A program made the translations under genes and the position numbers. From Gemmatimonadaceae bacterium (lineage in GTDB: Bacteria > Gemmatimonadota > Gemmatimonadetes > Gemmatimonadales > Gemmatimonadaceae): a DNA stretch of 64,000 nucleotides. The notes below the pieces were generated by a model that was not told the origin of the DNA, searched no databases, and saw nothing but the letters and a program-made list of their open reading frames with translations. Below, piece by piece: positions 35,961-44,717 of this stretch; the stretch's first letter is position 1; each line of letters begins with the position of its first letter. The stretch lies in assembly GCA_016742275.1 (NCBI GenBank), contig JACVCD010000007.1, positions 1 to 64,000 on the forward strand, written 5' to 3'.

Positions 35961-36139
35961 CACAAACCTCGGGGGAGGGACCGTGCAACAATACAGGGCG
36001 TCAGGCGGGATCCTTCGGGGACGGGACGCACTGCGGGCGGGGGCATGGGAAGTACGCGCGGGACCGAATGCGCGTTGATGAGACCGGACGATCTCCCCTG
36101 CCACTCGACAGTTCACCCGGCGCTCGGCAAACTGTCGGC

Positions 36140-37885
36140 ATGTCCAAACCTTTCATGACCTCTGCGGCGCGCGTAGTTGCCGCTCTTGCGGTCTGCGCCA
36201 TCGTGGCTCCACAGCAGGTCAACGCTCAGCGACCTGCCGCTCAGCCAGCCGCCTTCGCCCCTATTTCGCGCAGTGTACATGACGCCATTGATGGCGAACG
36301 TGCCAAGCGCACCGTGGCCTTTGTTCAGCAGTACTTCCGTTTGCCCGGCAATGAGGGATTCGACGCCGCCATCGATACCGTAGCCGCGTTGCTGCGCGCA
36401 GCAGGCTATGTCGAGGAGTCCAGCGCGCCGGCATCCGCACGATTGGTTTACCGTGTTGAATCCCGCCCCATGCGCGATCCTGCGTGGACTCCAGTCGCCG
36501 CGTCCATTACGCTGGCCGGTCGTTCCAGGCCCCTGCAAGAGTTCGCGAGCAATCTCAACATGATTGCCATCAACTCCATTTCCACACCCACCGGTGGGGT
36601 TACAGCGGAGCTGGTGAATGTTGGCGTCGGTGCCGACAGCAACTTTGCTCGTGTATCAGTGCAGGGTCGCATTGCGTTTACCACGGGCAATGCACGCGTC
36701 GTTCTTCCGCGCGCCCTCAAGGCTGGAGCACTCGGCGTTATCGCCGCTCAGACGCTGCCGGCCTACAATCAGCAGGACAAGAATCGTACCTCCATTCAAT
36801 TCACGGGCATTGCCCGTGACACCATTCAGCCGGGCTGGCTGCTCTTTGCATCGCGCGCCACGCGTGATTCACTCGAGGCCGCATGGGCTCGTGGACCGGT
36901 ACAGGTGCACGTGAATGTGCAGGTACGCAGTGAACGACGCCCCGAGCGTACGCTGGTTGCCGAGATTCGCGGCCGCACCAAGCCGAGCGAGCGCTTCATG
37001 TATTCGGCGCACGTGCAGGAGCCGGGAGCCAATGACAACGCATCCGGTGTGGGAGCCCTCGCGGAGATGGCTCGCGTGGCCGCGTCGCTCGTGCAACGCA
37101 ACGTGGCTGTACCGCAGCGCACCGTGACATTTCTCTGGGGCGACGAAATCCGCTCCACGGATCGGTTCATCAAGGAAGACACCGCACGACGCGCCGGCAT
37201 CAAATGGGGCATGTCGCTCGACATGGTGGGCGAGAATACCGCCACAACGGGCGGCACCTTCCTCATCGAGAAGATGCCCGATCCGTCGGCCGTATGGGTG
37301 CGCGGCGAAGACAAGCACAGCGAGTGGGGCGGACGGCCTCTCGAGGAAAAGGACATCAAGGCGCACTGGTTCAATGACTTCGTACGCTCACGTTGCCTGG
37401 ATCGTGCGCGTCAGACCAACTGGGTGGTGAAGGCTAATCCGTTCGAAGGTGGCAGTGACCACACGCCATTCTTGAATGCCAACATCCCTGCAGTACTGCT
37501 GTGGCACTTCACCGATCAGTTCTATCACACCGATCGCGATCGTATCGACCAGGTGAGCAGCGCCACGCTGGGCAATGTCGGCGCCTGCGCACTCACTACA
37601 GGATTGTTGCTGTCACAGGGCACGCGCGAAGTCACCCTGGCCGCACTGGACGAACTCGTTGGTACAGCGGCTCGCGCCATGGAGACGCAAGCGGCACTCA
37701 GTCGCGACACGCTCTCGCGTGGCGGCACGTTGGCCTACGAACAGCATATTCTCGAGGTGTGGCGTGATTACTATCTCGGTGCCATTGATCGCATCCCCGA
37801 GATTGCCATTGGACCAGTGGATCTCGCAGCACCGCTGACCGCCGCGCGAGAGCGTGTGCGTAAGGCCATGCCGATCCTCAAGTAG
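36140..37885 (+). CDS. M28-family metallopeptidase, exported
   Basis: Secreted Zn-dependent aminopeptidase-type enzyme of 581 residues. Signal peptide AARVVAALAVCAIVAPQQVNAQ. A protease-associated-like insert is at about 120-250 (VTAELVNVGVGADSNFARVSVQGRIAFTTG). The M28 core has YSAHVQEPGANDNASGVGALAEMARV (first His and bridging Asp), FLWGDEIRSTDRF (Glu), GMSLDMVGENT and GGSDHTPFLNANIPAVLLWHF (last His). The usual H-x-D reads HVQ, but the bridging Asp in NDNASG is present. Probably degrades peptides in the periplasm or outside. ATG 36140 is used; a longer frame extends upstream without homology. Confidence 0.88.
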   Translation: MSKPFMTSAARVVAALAVCAIVAPQQVNAQRPAAQPAAFAPISRSVHDAIDGERAKRTVAFVQQYFRLPGNEGFDAAIDTVAALLRAAGYVEESSAPASARLVYRVESRPMRDPAWTPVAASITLAGRSRPLQEFASNLNMIAINSISTPTGGVTAELVNVGVGADSNFARVSVQGRIAFTTGNARVVLPRALKAGALGVIAAQTLPAYNQQDKNRTSIQFTGIARDTIQPGWLLFASRATRDSLEAAWARGPVQVHVNVQVRSERRPERTLVAEIRGRTKPSERFMYSAHVQEPGANDNASGVGALAEMARVAASLVQRNVAVPQRTVTFLWGDEIRSTDRFIKEDTARRAGIKWGMSLDMVGENTATTGGTFLIEKMPDPSAVWVRGEDKHSEWGGRPLEEKDIKAHWFNDFVRSRCLDRARQTNWVVKANPFEGGSDHTPFLNANIPAVLLWHFTDQFYHTDRDRIDQVSSATLGNVGACALTTGLLLSQGTREVTLAALDELVGTAARAMETQAALSRDTLSRGGTLAYEQHILEVWRDYYLGAIDRIPEIAIGPVDLAAPLTAARERVRKAMPILK

Positions 37886-37912
37886 CGGGGGCGGGAGCGG
37901 GGCGGGCTCTTC

Positions 37913-37943
37913 GCCCAATGTGTGTTGGTTGCATACATTGGGC
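37913..37943. repeat. Inverted repeat abutting the hemJ start codon
   Basis: GCCCAATGT (37913-37921) and ACATTGGGC (37935-37943) form a 9-bp perfect stem, two bases before the hemJ ATG. It could be an operator, a terminator for the peptidase gene without a T-run, or a structure that blocks initiation. Confidence 0.55.
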
Positions 37944-37945
37944 AC

Positions 37946-38377
37946 ATGCCCACGTCGTATCTCTGGATTAAGGCCTTCCACGTCATCGCTGTCGTGGCGT
38001 GGTTTGCGGGACTGTTCTACATCTTCCGCCTGTTCGTGTATCACGTGCAGCGTCGGGATGAACCTGCCGTTGTCGCCACGCTCGAGATCATGGAGCGTCG
38101 TTTGATGCGCGCCATCATGGCCCCGGCCATGGTGGCCGCTATCAGCCTCGGTGCGTGGATGCTGACATTGCAGCCGGCTTTGCTTCGCATGCCATGGATG
38201 CACATGAAGTTGGGCGCGATTGTGCTGCTCCTTGGCTACCACGGCTTCGCGTCCATCACGCGCAAGCGATTCGCGCGCGGAGACTATTTCCTGAGCGAGA
38301 AGGCGTGCCGCACCATCAATGAAGTACCCACCATTCTGCTCATCGTGATCGTCGTGGCGGTAATCGTTCGACCGTAG
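37946..38377 (+). CDS. hemJ: HemJ-type protoporphyrinogen IX oxidase
   Basis: Inner-membrane enzyme of 143 residues that oxidises protoporphyrinogen IX in heme synthesis where HemG/HemY are absent. The family signature starts YLWIKAFHVIAVVAWFAGLFYIFRLFVYHV, with the conserved His12, and continues with LEIMERRLMRAIMAPAMVAAISLGAW, MHMKLGAIVLLLGYHG and the C-terminal NEVPTILLIVIVVAVIVRP helix. Four hydrophobic segments match. ATG 37946 is chosen over a GTG at 37922, which lies in the hairpin loop region. It is convergent with the secreted protein gene at 38399. Confidence 0.92.
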   Translation: MPTSYLWIKAFHVIAVVAWFAGLFYIFRLFVYHVQRRDEPAVVATLEIMERRLMRAIMAPAMVAAISLGAWMLTLQPALLRMPWMHMKLGAIVLLLGYHGFASITRKRFARGDYFLSEKACRTINEVPTILLIVIVVAVIVRP

Positions 38378-38398
38378 ACGTGTACTACCGACGTTCTA

Positions 38399-39232
38399 TC
38401 AGTTTTGAACCGATAGCACCTGACGCAACATCGTCGATTCGCTGATCGTGGTTTCGAGTTGCAGCAGACGACCGGTGTTCTGTCCAATCCATGCGATGGA
38501 TTCGCGCCCACGTCCCAAGGTGAGTTTCACCACCCATGTGGGCTCACCATACAGTGTGGTGGTGCCGGTCACGGCAACGAGATATCGACGCAACCCTACA
38601 TCGATATCGAACACCACGAACTGTGCCTGATATCCTGCCGCAAGCGGCATGGCGCGTAACACCAGATCCCAGTTGCCGGCGTCGAATGCGGCAAAGGGCA
38701 GCGTGGTATCAACGGGAACGGATGGCACGTCCTGTGGCGCAAGCGATCCCTTCACTCTTCGGCCAGTGAAGTCGAGCAGCACCCGTCGCTCCTGCTGCTG
38801 CGTACGGCGCCGACGCGGTGAAAGTGTTCGTGCATCGGTGTCCGTGGAATCGATCAATCGCAGCGTACCGCGCTGCGTGGTCAACACACGACGATACACA
38901 GCGTTGCCGTCCACCGTGTCCACACGCACCGTATCGAGCAGACGACCAACCGGCACTTCATCACCATCGCGGAACAGTGTCAGCGCATAGGTGGTGGCAC
39001 CTGTTGCAGTGAGAGGCCGCAAACTGCTGTCGCCCGGTTGCACGACCCGTGGTTGTACCGCGGCCGGAGCGGGCTGTCCCGCAGCGGATGACTGGGTCTG
39101 TGCTCCCGCACGGTTGCATGGCAACACCCAGAACACGCCGACAATAGCCACGTGCGCAAGACGCATGGAAGAGTGTGTAGCGCGGCGCAGGCCGAAAGAC
39201 ATGCGGAAGAGCATGTCGAATGCTGCGCACAT
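38399..39232 (-). CDS. Hypothetical exported protein, DUF3108-like pattern
   Basis: Protein of 277 residues. From ATG 39232 (GGGAG five bases upstream) a long signal region ends in HVAIVGVFWVLPCNRAGAQ; ATG 39166 would give a shorter one. The mature part has paired strands (YALTLFRDGDEVPVGRLLDTVRVDT, YRRVLTTQRGTLRLIDSTDTDARTLSPRR, FDAGNWDLVLRAMPLAAGYQAQFVVFD, GEPTWVVKLTLGRGRESIAWIGQNTGRLLQLET). The pattern of sample-specific strands ending in a conversion-like I-W-I-x-x-x-T-G-R-L resembles DUF3108-type lipid/outer-membrane proteins, but identity is not certain. It is divergent from the receptor gene. Confidence 0.65.
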   Translation of the reverse strand: MCAAFDMLFRMSFGLRRATHSSMRLAHVAIVGVFWVLPCNRAGAQTQSSAAGQPAPAAVQPRVVQPGDSSLRPLTATGATTYALTLFRDGDEVPVGRLLDTVRVDTVDGNAVYRRVLTTQRGTLRLIDSTDTDARTLSPRRRRTQQQERRVLLDFTGRRVKGSLAPQDVPSVPVDTTLPFAAFDAGNWDLVLRAMPLAAGYQAQFVVFDIDVGLRRYLVAVTGTTTLYGEPTWVVKLTLGRGRESIAWIGQNTGRLLQLETTISESTMLRQVLSVQN

Positions 39233-39280
39233 CAGGGTCTCCCGGTCAATGCAGGTCCATCTCACGTACGGGAAAGACAG

Positions 39281-39309
39281 TTGACAGTGTTCACACGAGC
39301 ACCCACAAT
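39281..39309 (+). promoter_or_regulatory. Sigma-70-type promoter for the receptor gene
   Basis: TTGACA (39281-39286) and CACAAT (39304-39309) are 17 nt apart, about 105 bp upstream of the receptor ATG. A small inverted repeat TACTG/CAGTA follows at 39311-39327 and may be an operator. Confidence 0.5.
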
Positions 39310-39413
39310 TACTGATAAACCAGTAGTAAACCCGTTCACGCCCCACGCTGTCTCTCAGGCGTTATGTCGGACGACTGCAACTTTCCAGAACGCCTCCGCG
39401 TCATGTGCTCATT

Positions 39414-42400
39414 ATGTATACCTTTCTGACCCCTGCACGCCTTGTCGGCGGCCTCGCGGCCCTGATGCTCCTCGTCAGCCCCGCTGCCGCACAATCCGTG
39501 GACGTCGTGCGTGGACGTGTCCTCGATGACTCGTCTCGCGGACTGGCCGGCGCCGTCGTCAGCATTACGCGTGGCCCTGACCGCCTCGTACAAACGGCCA
39601 CCACCGACTCGAGCGGCCGTTACAGCAGCCGATTCGATCCCGGAACCGGTGACTACCTCGTGCACGTTTCGGCCCTTGGGTTTCGCAGCGCGCGGCGTCG
39701 CGTCGAACGCGCGGGCAGTGAACGCGAACTGGTCGCGGATTTCACGATGGCCCGCGATATGGCGGCCGTGCTTGCCGCAGTGAATGTCCGCGCCAATCGT
39801 GCCGTGCGCGCCACGGCGCAGGTCTCCAATGCCACCTCGCCGGAAGTCGGTGCGTCCGAAAGCTGGGCGCAGGGCGTCGTCGGTCAGGTAAGTCCAAATG
39901 CCGCCGGCAATCTCAACACCATCGCCGGTACCATGCCGGGTGTTGTCATGACAGCGAGTGGACCGAGCATGCTGGGCGCGGATGTATCGTCCAATCTCAC
40001 GACGCTGAATGGTATGGCGTTGCCTGGCGGACAATTGCCACGCGCCGCCCGTGCTGATGTTCGTATGACCGGTGCGACATTCGACGCCACACGTGGCGGA
40101 TTTGCCGGCGCCAATATCGATGTGCGACTCGCCGCCGGTGATCGAAACTTCCAGAATCGCAATGCCTTTCTCACACTGAATGCGCCGCAGTTGCAGGTCA
40201 CGGACGCTGTGGGACGTTCACTTGGTCTCACCAACGGTGGTTTCCGCGCAAGCCTCGGTGCCGATGGTGAAGCCATACGTCGTGCGCTCACCTACAATGT
40301 GTCACTCGATATCGGACGCACGGTCAGTGATCCATCCACACTGCTGGCCGGAGATGCGGGTGCCTTGCTGCGCGCTGGTCTCTCTCCTGACTCGGCACAG
40401 CGACTGCAGAATGTCGCCAGCAACATCGGCGTTCCACTCGTGGGATCTGGCATTCCCGGATCGCGAGTGCAAAACAGCTTCACCTGGCTCGGTCGACTCG
40501 ATGATGTGCGCGACACACTCCGCACACTGACGTTGACATCGTATCTCGGCCGCACGAGCGAAGGTGCACTGGCGTTTGGTCCACTCGCCGCGCCAGCCGC
40601 CGGTGGCAAGCAGTCACAGCTCACCATGGGTGCGCAGTTCGTGCACGCGCAGTACGTAGGAAATGGTTTCAACACGCTGATGCAGAATCGCGCGGCCATC
40701 AGCCGCGTACAGGACCGCACCACACCGTATGTGTCATTACCCGGCGCCACGGTGCTGGCACGCTCCGCATCCGATGCGGCGGCCAGCGACATCGTACCAG
40801 TGCAGTTGGGTGGCAATCCGTTTCTCGCCACGGACGACACACGATGGACCGCTGAAGCGGCCAACGAAATGACATGGAACGCGATTGGCCGTCGTCATCG
40901 TTTCAAGACGGCCGTATGGGGTCGCGCTGACGGATTGCAGCAAGCGGGCGTAGCCAATGCGCTTGGCCAGTACACCTACAATTCAGTAGCCGACCTGGCC
41001 GCCAATCGGCCCGCGTCCTACATGCGCACATTGGCGCAACCTGAACGCAATGCGACGACCTATAACACGGCCATCGCCTTCGCACATCAGTGGAATCCGT
41101 CGCGGTTCTTCAACACCATTTACGGCGCACGCCTCGAAGGCAGTGCCTTTGGTGATGCACCGCCGGAGAATGCAGCGCTCGAGCAGGCCCTTGGAGTGCG
41201 CACGGGCCTGGCACCGGCGCGCATCCGTCTGTCGCCTCGTGTTGGGTTTACGTACACGTACAACCGTGACCGCACCAATGGTCAGGGTATGATGAACACC
41301 AACACAGGCAGCTTCTATCGCACCATGCAGGGCACATTCCGCGGTGGTATCGGTGAGTTCCGCGATCTCTATCGCCCGAACATGCTCACCGATGCCATGG
41401 TGGGTGCCGGACTGCCTGGCAGCACACTCGCGCTGTCATGTGTTGGCGCATCGGTACCGGTTCCTGACTGGCAGGCACTCACCAGTGGCAGCAGCACGTC
41501 ACCCACGTCCTGCCTCGACGGTTCCGGTGCGCTCGCTGAACGCGCGCCCAGTGTGACACTGGTCGATCCCAATTTTGATGCGCCACGCAGCTGGCGTGCA
41601 TCGCTGGGCTGGGCCAGCAATCTCAAGAATTTCCTTGTGCGACTGGACGGTTTGGCATCATACGATCTGTCGCAGCCCGGTACGGTGGACGCGAACTTCA
41701 GTGGCGTTTCGCGTTTCACGCTCGCGGGCGAAGACAATCGCCCCATGTACGTGTCGTCTACCGGTATCGATGCTGGCACCGGTGCCGTGTCGGCACGCGA
41801 ATCACGTCGCAGCAACAACTACGGTCGTGTGGCGATGCGCACGAGCGATTTGCGTGGCTACGGTGGTCAGATCACGGCTACGGTGCAACCGGAAATTTTC
41901 CGTGGTCCGTCTGGCCCGCCACCGGTGATGTTCTCGGTAGGCTACACGCTGCAGGAAGTGCGTCGTCAGTTCCGCGGTTTTGATGGCGCCAGCTTCGGCG
42001 ACCCGACCGTGAAGGAGTGGGCGGCAGGTGTGAACGATGCGCGACATGCGTTCGTCGTGCAGTCCGGTGTCAATATCCCGCGCGTCGGCACACTCACGCT
42101 GTTCACGCGTCTCCAATCCGGTCTGCCATTCACACCGATTGTGCGCAGTGATATCGATGGCGACGGACGTGCCGGTGACCGGTCGTATATCCCGAACCCG
42201 ACAACCGAAACGGATGCGGGAACGGCCGCTCAGATGCGTGCGCTGCTCGAGTCGGCCCCCGGGAATGTGCGCAGCTGTCTCGAAGCACAGATGGGTCAGG
42301 TCGCCGGCCGCATGAGCTGCCGTGGTCCGTGGACGCAGACCATGAATCTCATGCTGCAGCCCAACATCGGTCGCATCCGTGGACGTACGGCCAGCGTGAA

Positions 42401-43184
42401 CATCGTGTTCGAGAATCCGCTGGCCGGACTCGATCAGGCGCTGCATGGTGCTGATGGTCTGCGCGGCTGGGGTTCGCAGGCCATGCCGGATGCCACGCTG
42501 CTCATTCCGCGTGGCTTCGACGCCAGCGCACAGCGCTTCCGTTACGACGTGAATCCGCGCTTCGGTGATACACGCGCCTTCCGCACACTGTCACGCACGC
42601 CCTTCCGCGTCGTGGTAGACGTGACGATGGATCTGTCCGTACCCTACGAGCTGCAGCAACTCCGTCGTGCGATCGAGCCTGTACGCACGCCCGATCGCAA
42701 GAGCTGGACGCGCCGTGGCGTGGACTCCATCGCCGCACTGTACTTGCAGCAAACGTCCAATCTGCACCGCTTGCTGCTGGCCGAAAGCGACTCGCTGTTC
42801 CTCACCAAGGAGCAGATCAATCAGTTCCTGCGCACGGACTCGCTGTTCAGTGCACAGGTGCGCGACCTCTACTATCCGCTTGCGCGCTTCCTCGCTGAGC
42901 AGCCGGATGGTGTCGCCGGCAAAGCCGCCATCGACAGTGTGCAGGCCACCCAGCGTGCCTACTGGGACATCTTCTGGGCCCAGGTAGATACCGCTGTCCC
43001 GATGCTCACGCCACAGCAGCGCGATCTGTTGCCGATGGTGCAGAACATTGCGTCGGTACCAAAAGAGCGGCGCCGGAATGCGCAGTGGCGATTCGGGTAT
43101 CCAATCCCCATTCGCCACAACCGCCCGCGTGTAGGTGGTGAGCCGCCGGGCAGCAACGTATCGATCTCGCGAAATGGTCCGTGA
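39414..43184 (+). CDS. TonB-dependent-receptor-like protein with carboxypeptidase-regulatory domain
   Basis: Outer-membrane protein of 1256 residues. Signal peptide LVGGLAALMLLVSPAAAQS; then a carboxypeptidase-regulatory-like beta-sandwich (about 27-125: VRGRVLDDSSRGLAGAVVSITRG, GRYSSRFDPGTGDYLVHVSALGFRS). A plug-like region spans about 135-240 (NLNTIAGTMPGVVMTA, NLTTLNGMALPGG, TFDATRGGFAGANIDVRLA). The rest is barrel strands (FLTLNAPQLQVT, SFTWLGRLDDVRDTLRTLTLTSYLG, PTGVNIPRVGTLTLFTRLQSG-like). No clear TonB box was found. Around residue 1070-1225 it gains a helical C-terminal tail (IAALYLQQTSNLHRLLLAESDSLFL) not typical of receptors. Substrate unknown. A strong terminator follows. Confidence 0.82.
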   Translation: MYTFLTPARLVGGLAALMLLVSPAAAQSVDVVRGRVLDDSSRGLAGAVVSITRGPDRLVQTATTDSSGRYSSRFDPGTGDYLVHVSALGFRSARRRVERAGSERELVADFTMARDMAAVLAAVNVRANRAVRATAQVSNATSPEVGASESWAQGVVGQVSPNAAGNLNTIAGTMPGVVMTASGPSMLGADVSSNLTTLNGMALPGGQLPRAARADVRMTGATFDATRGGFAGANIDVRLAAGDRNFQNRNAFLTLNAPQLQVTDAVGRSLGLTNGGFRASLGADGEAIRRALTYNVSLDIGRTVSDPSTLLAGDAGALLRAGLSPDSAQRLQNVASNIGVPLVGSGIPGSRVQNSFTWLGRLDDVRDTLRTLTLTSYLGRTSEGALAFGPLAAPAAGGKQSQLTMGAQFVHAQYVGNGFNTLMQNRAAISRVQDRTTPYVSLPGATVLARSASDAAASDIVPVQLGGNPFLATDDTRWTAEAANEMTWNAIGRRHRFKTAVWGRADGLQQAGVANALGQYTYNSVADLAANRPASYMRTLAQPERNATTYNTAIAFAHQWNPSRFFNTIYGARLEGSAFGDAPPENAALEQALGVRTGLAPARIRLSPRVGFTYTYNRDRTNGQGMMNTNTGSFYRTMQGTFRGGIGEFRDLYRPNMLTDAMVGAGLPGSTLALSCVGASVPVPDWQALTSGSSTSPTSCLDGSGALAERAPSVTLVDPNFDAPRSWRASLGWASNLKNFLVRLDGLASYDLSQPGTVDANFSGVSRFTLAGEDNRPMYVSSTGIDAGTGAVSARESRRSNNYGRVAMRTSDLRGYGGQITATVQPEIFRGPSGPPPVMFSVGYTLQEVRRQFRGFDGASFGDPTVKEWAAGVNDARHAFVVQSGVNIPRVGTLTLFTRLQSGLPFTPIVRSDIDGDGRAGDRSYIPNPTTETDAGTAAQMRALLESAPGNVRSCLEAQMGQVAGRMSCRGPWTQTMNLMLQPNIGRIRGRTASVNIVFENPLAGLDQALHGADGLRGWGSQAMPDATLLIPRGFDASAQRFRYDVNPRFGDTRAFRTLSRTPFRVVVDVTMDLSVPYELQQLRRAIEPVRTPDRKSWTRRGVDSIAALYLQQTSNLHRLLLAESDSLFLTKEQINQFLRTDSLFSAQVRDLYYPLARFLAEQPDGVAGKAAIDSVQATQRAYWDIFWAQVDTAVPMLTPQQRDLLPMVQNIASVPKERRRNAQWRFGYPIPIRHNRPRVGGEPPGSNVSISRNGP

Positions 43185-43201
43185 TCGCGGGTGACACAAG
43201 A

Positions 43202-43241
43202 CAGAACGGGGCGATGCCGGTATCGGCATCGCCCCGTTCTG
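43202..43241. terminator. Very strong terminator hairpin between convergent genes
   Basis: An 18-bp perfect stem (arms 43202-43219 and 43224-43241, beginning CAGAACGGGGCG) with a 4-nt loop GTAT. It lies between the receptor stop and the stop of the plug-only paralog and can serve both. Confidence 0.75.
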
Positions 43242-43252
43242 CTTCTCACACC

Positions 43253-44710
43253 TCACCTTCCTCGCGCTGTCCATATCACGATGACCCCGCATTCATTGAA
43301 CACACTGGCGAATTCCGCCGGAGGACCCGTCACTCCGGAGTAGACCTCCACCGCGCGAATCGCACGTGCGAACACCCAGTCATCAATGACACCTTCGCTC
43401 ATGCTCGGTGTGATGCGCATCTGGTCGAGATAGATATCTGGCGTGCAGGGTATACCGGCTTTTCCTCGAAGCTTGATGGCCGTGTTGTATCGACCATACT
43501 CGACACGTACAGAAGGCATGCTGCGGAAGATGTCCGCCGCATCGAACGGTTGCATCTGATCGAGTTCTGCCGGCCCACGAAAATAGCCGGGATACTGACG
43601 ACGTCTCTGCTCGAACGCGCGCAGTTCGGGAACAAACATCGTCTCCCGCATCGCCCGAGTGCGAACCGTGTCGAGCGCAACAACACGCTCGAGCGATGTC
43701 TGCAATGCCTCCACCGATGGATCACCGATATCGATGAGCATCTGTTCGGCCCGATAGCCGAGCGCGCGCGCTTCGATGGTGTGCGTTCCTTGCGGCAGGT
43801 CTCGCAGCTGCCAACGACCACTGGAATCCGTACGCGCGGTGAGATCCACACCGCGAATCACCACGGACGCATTGGGAATTGGCGCGCCATCCGAACTGGC
43901 AATGCGCCCCTGCAGCATGCCACTGCCGCGACGCTGCCATTGCTCGGTCGCTGGCATCGAGTCAGATGAGACCGAATCCGTGGCAGCAGTCGTAGAAGTC
44001 ACCGCGATATGCCGAACAGGTCCGACTGCGAGATCACGTCGCGCAATGCCATGATCCGGTATCACCGTCTCAACGATACCAGTGGTGTCAGTCCCGCGAA
44101 TTCCGCGTACACGTACAGTGCCGCCGGGTGGTACGCCGCACGCCACGAAACTGCCGTCATCACGTGTAGCAACCAGCAGTCGTCGCGGAATGCGCCTCGT
44201 TCCAACCGTGTTGGCTACTTCAAGAGAAAGATCCACCCATTGCAATTCCACCTGCCCGGCACCCGGGCCGGATTCGCCACCAATCGAACGGAGTCGTCCA
44301 TGCAGATAGCCGGACGTATCCGATGTAGGGGCGGCGTCGCACACACGCTCTACCAGTGTGCGTACGGACGGAATTGCGAGCGAGAGAGGTTGTTCCCAGC
44401 CCCCGTGCGTACTGACCGTTCGCATCAGCTGTTCGATTCCCAGCGAATCGAGTCGCGGATGCATCACAGCCACCACCCAGGTGCCATTGGGCAGACTGTC
44501 CAATCGAAAGCGTCCCGAAGCATCCGTTCGCACGGATCGACTGACACTCGGATCGCTGACCAGCGCGAGCTGCACCAGTGCCGAGGCCAGCGGTTTCGCC
44601 GCCACACTGTCGTGCACGGAGCCAATGATTCTGCCCTGCGCTGCGACTCGCACTGGCAGCGCGATCGCCAACGCAACGAGCAGTCCACATGCCTTCATCA
44701 GATACACCAT
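43253..44710 (-). CDS. Two-domain carboxypeptidase-regulatory / TonB-plug protein without a barrel, copy 2
   Basis: Exported protein of 485 residues. Signal peptide LLVALAIALPVRVAAQ. First carboxypeptidase-regulatory domain about 25-110 (GRIIGSVHDSVAAKPLASALVQLALVSDP), a linker domain, a second about 265-345 (GMLQGRIASSDGAPIPNASVVIRG, IEARALGYRAEQM). The end resembles a TonB plug (DAADIFRSMPSVRVEYGRYNTAIKLRGKAGIPCTPDIYLDQMRI, AVEVYSGVTGPPAEFASVFNECGVIVIWT). The barrel that normally follows a plug is absent. It lies 7 bp downstream of a close paralog in the same operon. Possibly a periplasmic or surface binding protein; role unknown. Confidence 0.8.
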   Translation of the reverse strand: MVYLMKACGLLVALAIALPVRVAAQGRIIGSVHDSVAAKPLASALVQLALVSDPSVSRSVRTDASGRFRLDSLPNGTWVVAVMHPRLDSLGIEQLMRTVSTHGGWEQPLSLAIPSVRTLVERVCDAAPTSDTSGYLHGRLRSIGGESGPGAGQVELQWVDLSLEVANTVGTRRIPRRLLVATRDDGSFVACGVPPGGTVRVRGIRGTDTTGIVETVIPDHGIARRDLAVGPVRHIAVTSTTAATDSVSSDSMPATEQWQRRGSGMLQGRIASSDGAPIPNASVVIRGVDLTARTDSSGRWQLRDLPQGTHTIEARALGYRAEQMLIDIGDPSVEALQTSLERVVALDTVRTRAMRETMFVPELRAFEQRRRQYPGYFRGPAELDQMQPFDAADIFRSMPSVRVEYGRYNTAIKLRGKAGIPCTPDIYLDQMRITPSMSEGVIDDWVFARAIRAVEVYSGVTGPPAEFASVFNECGVIVIWTARGR

Positions 44711-44717
44711 GGCGTTC

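Noticed and set aside
43202-43241. Hairpin as a mobile-element terminal repeat
   Set aside because: It is a single symmetric hairpin between convergent genes with no target duplication or transposase; a terminator explains it.
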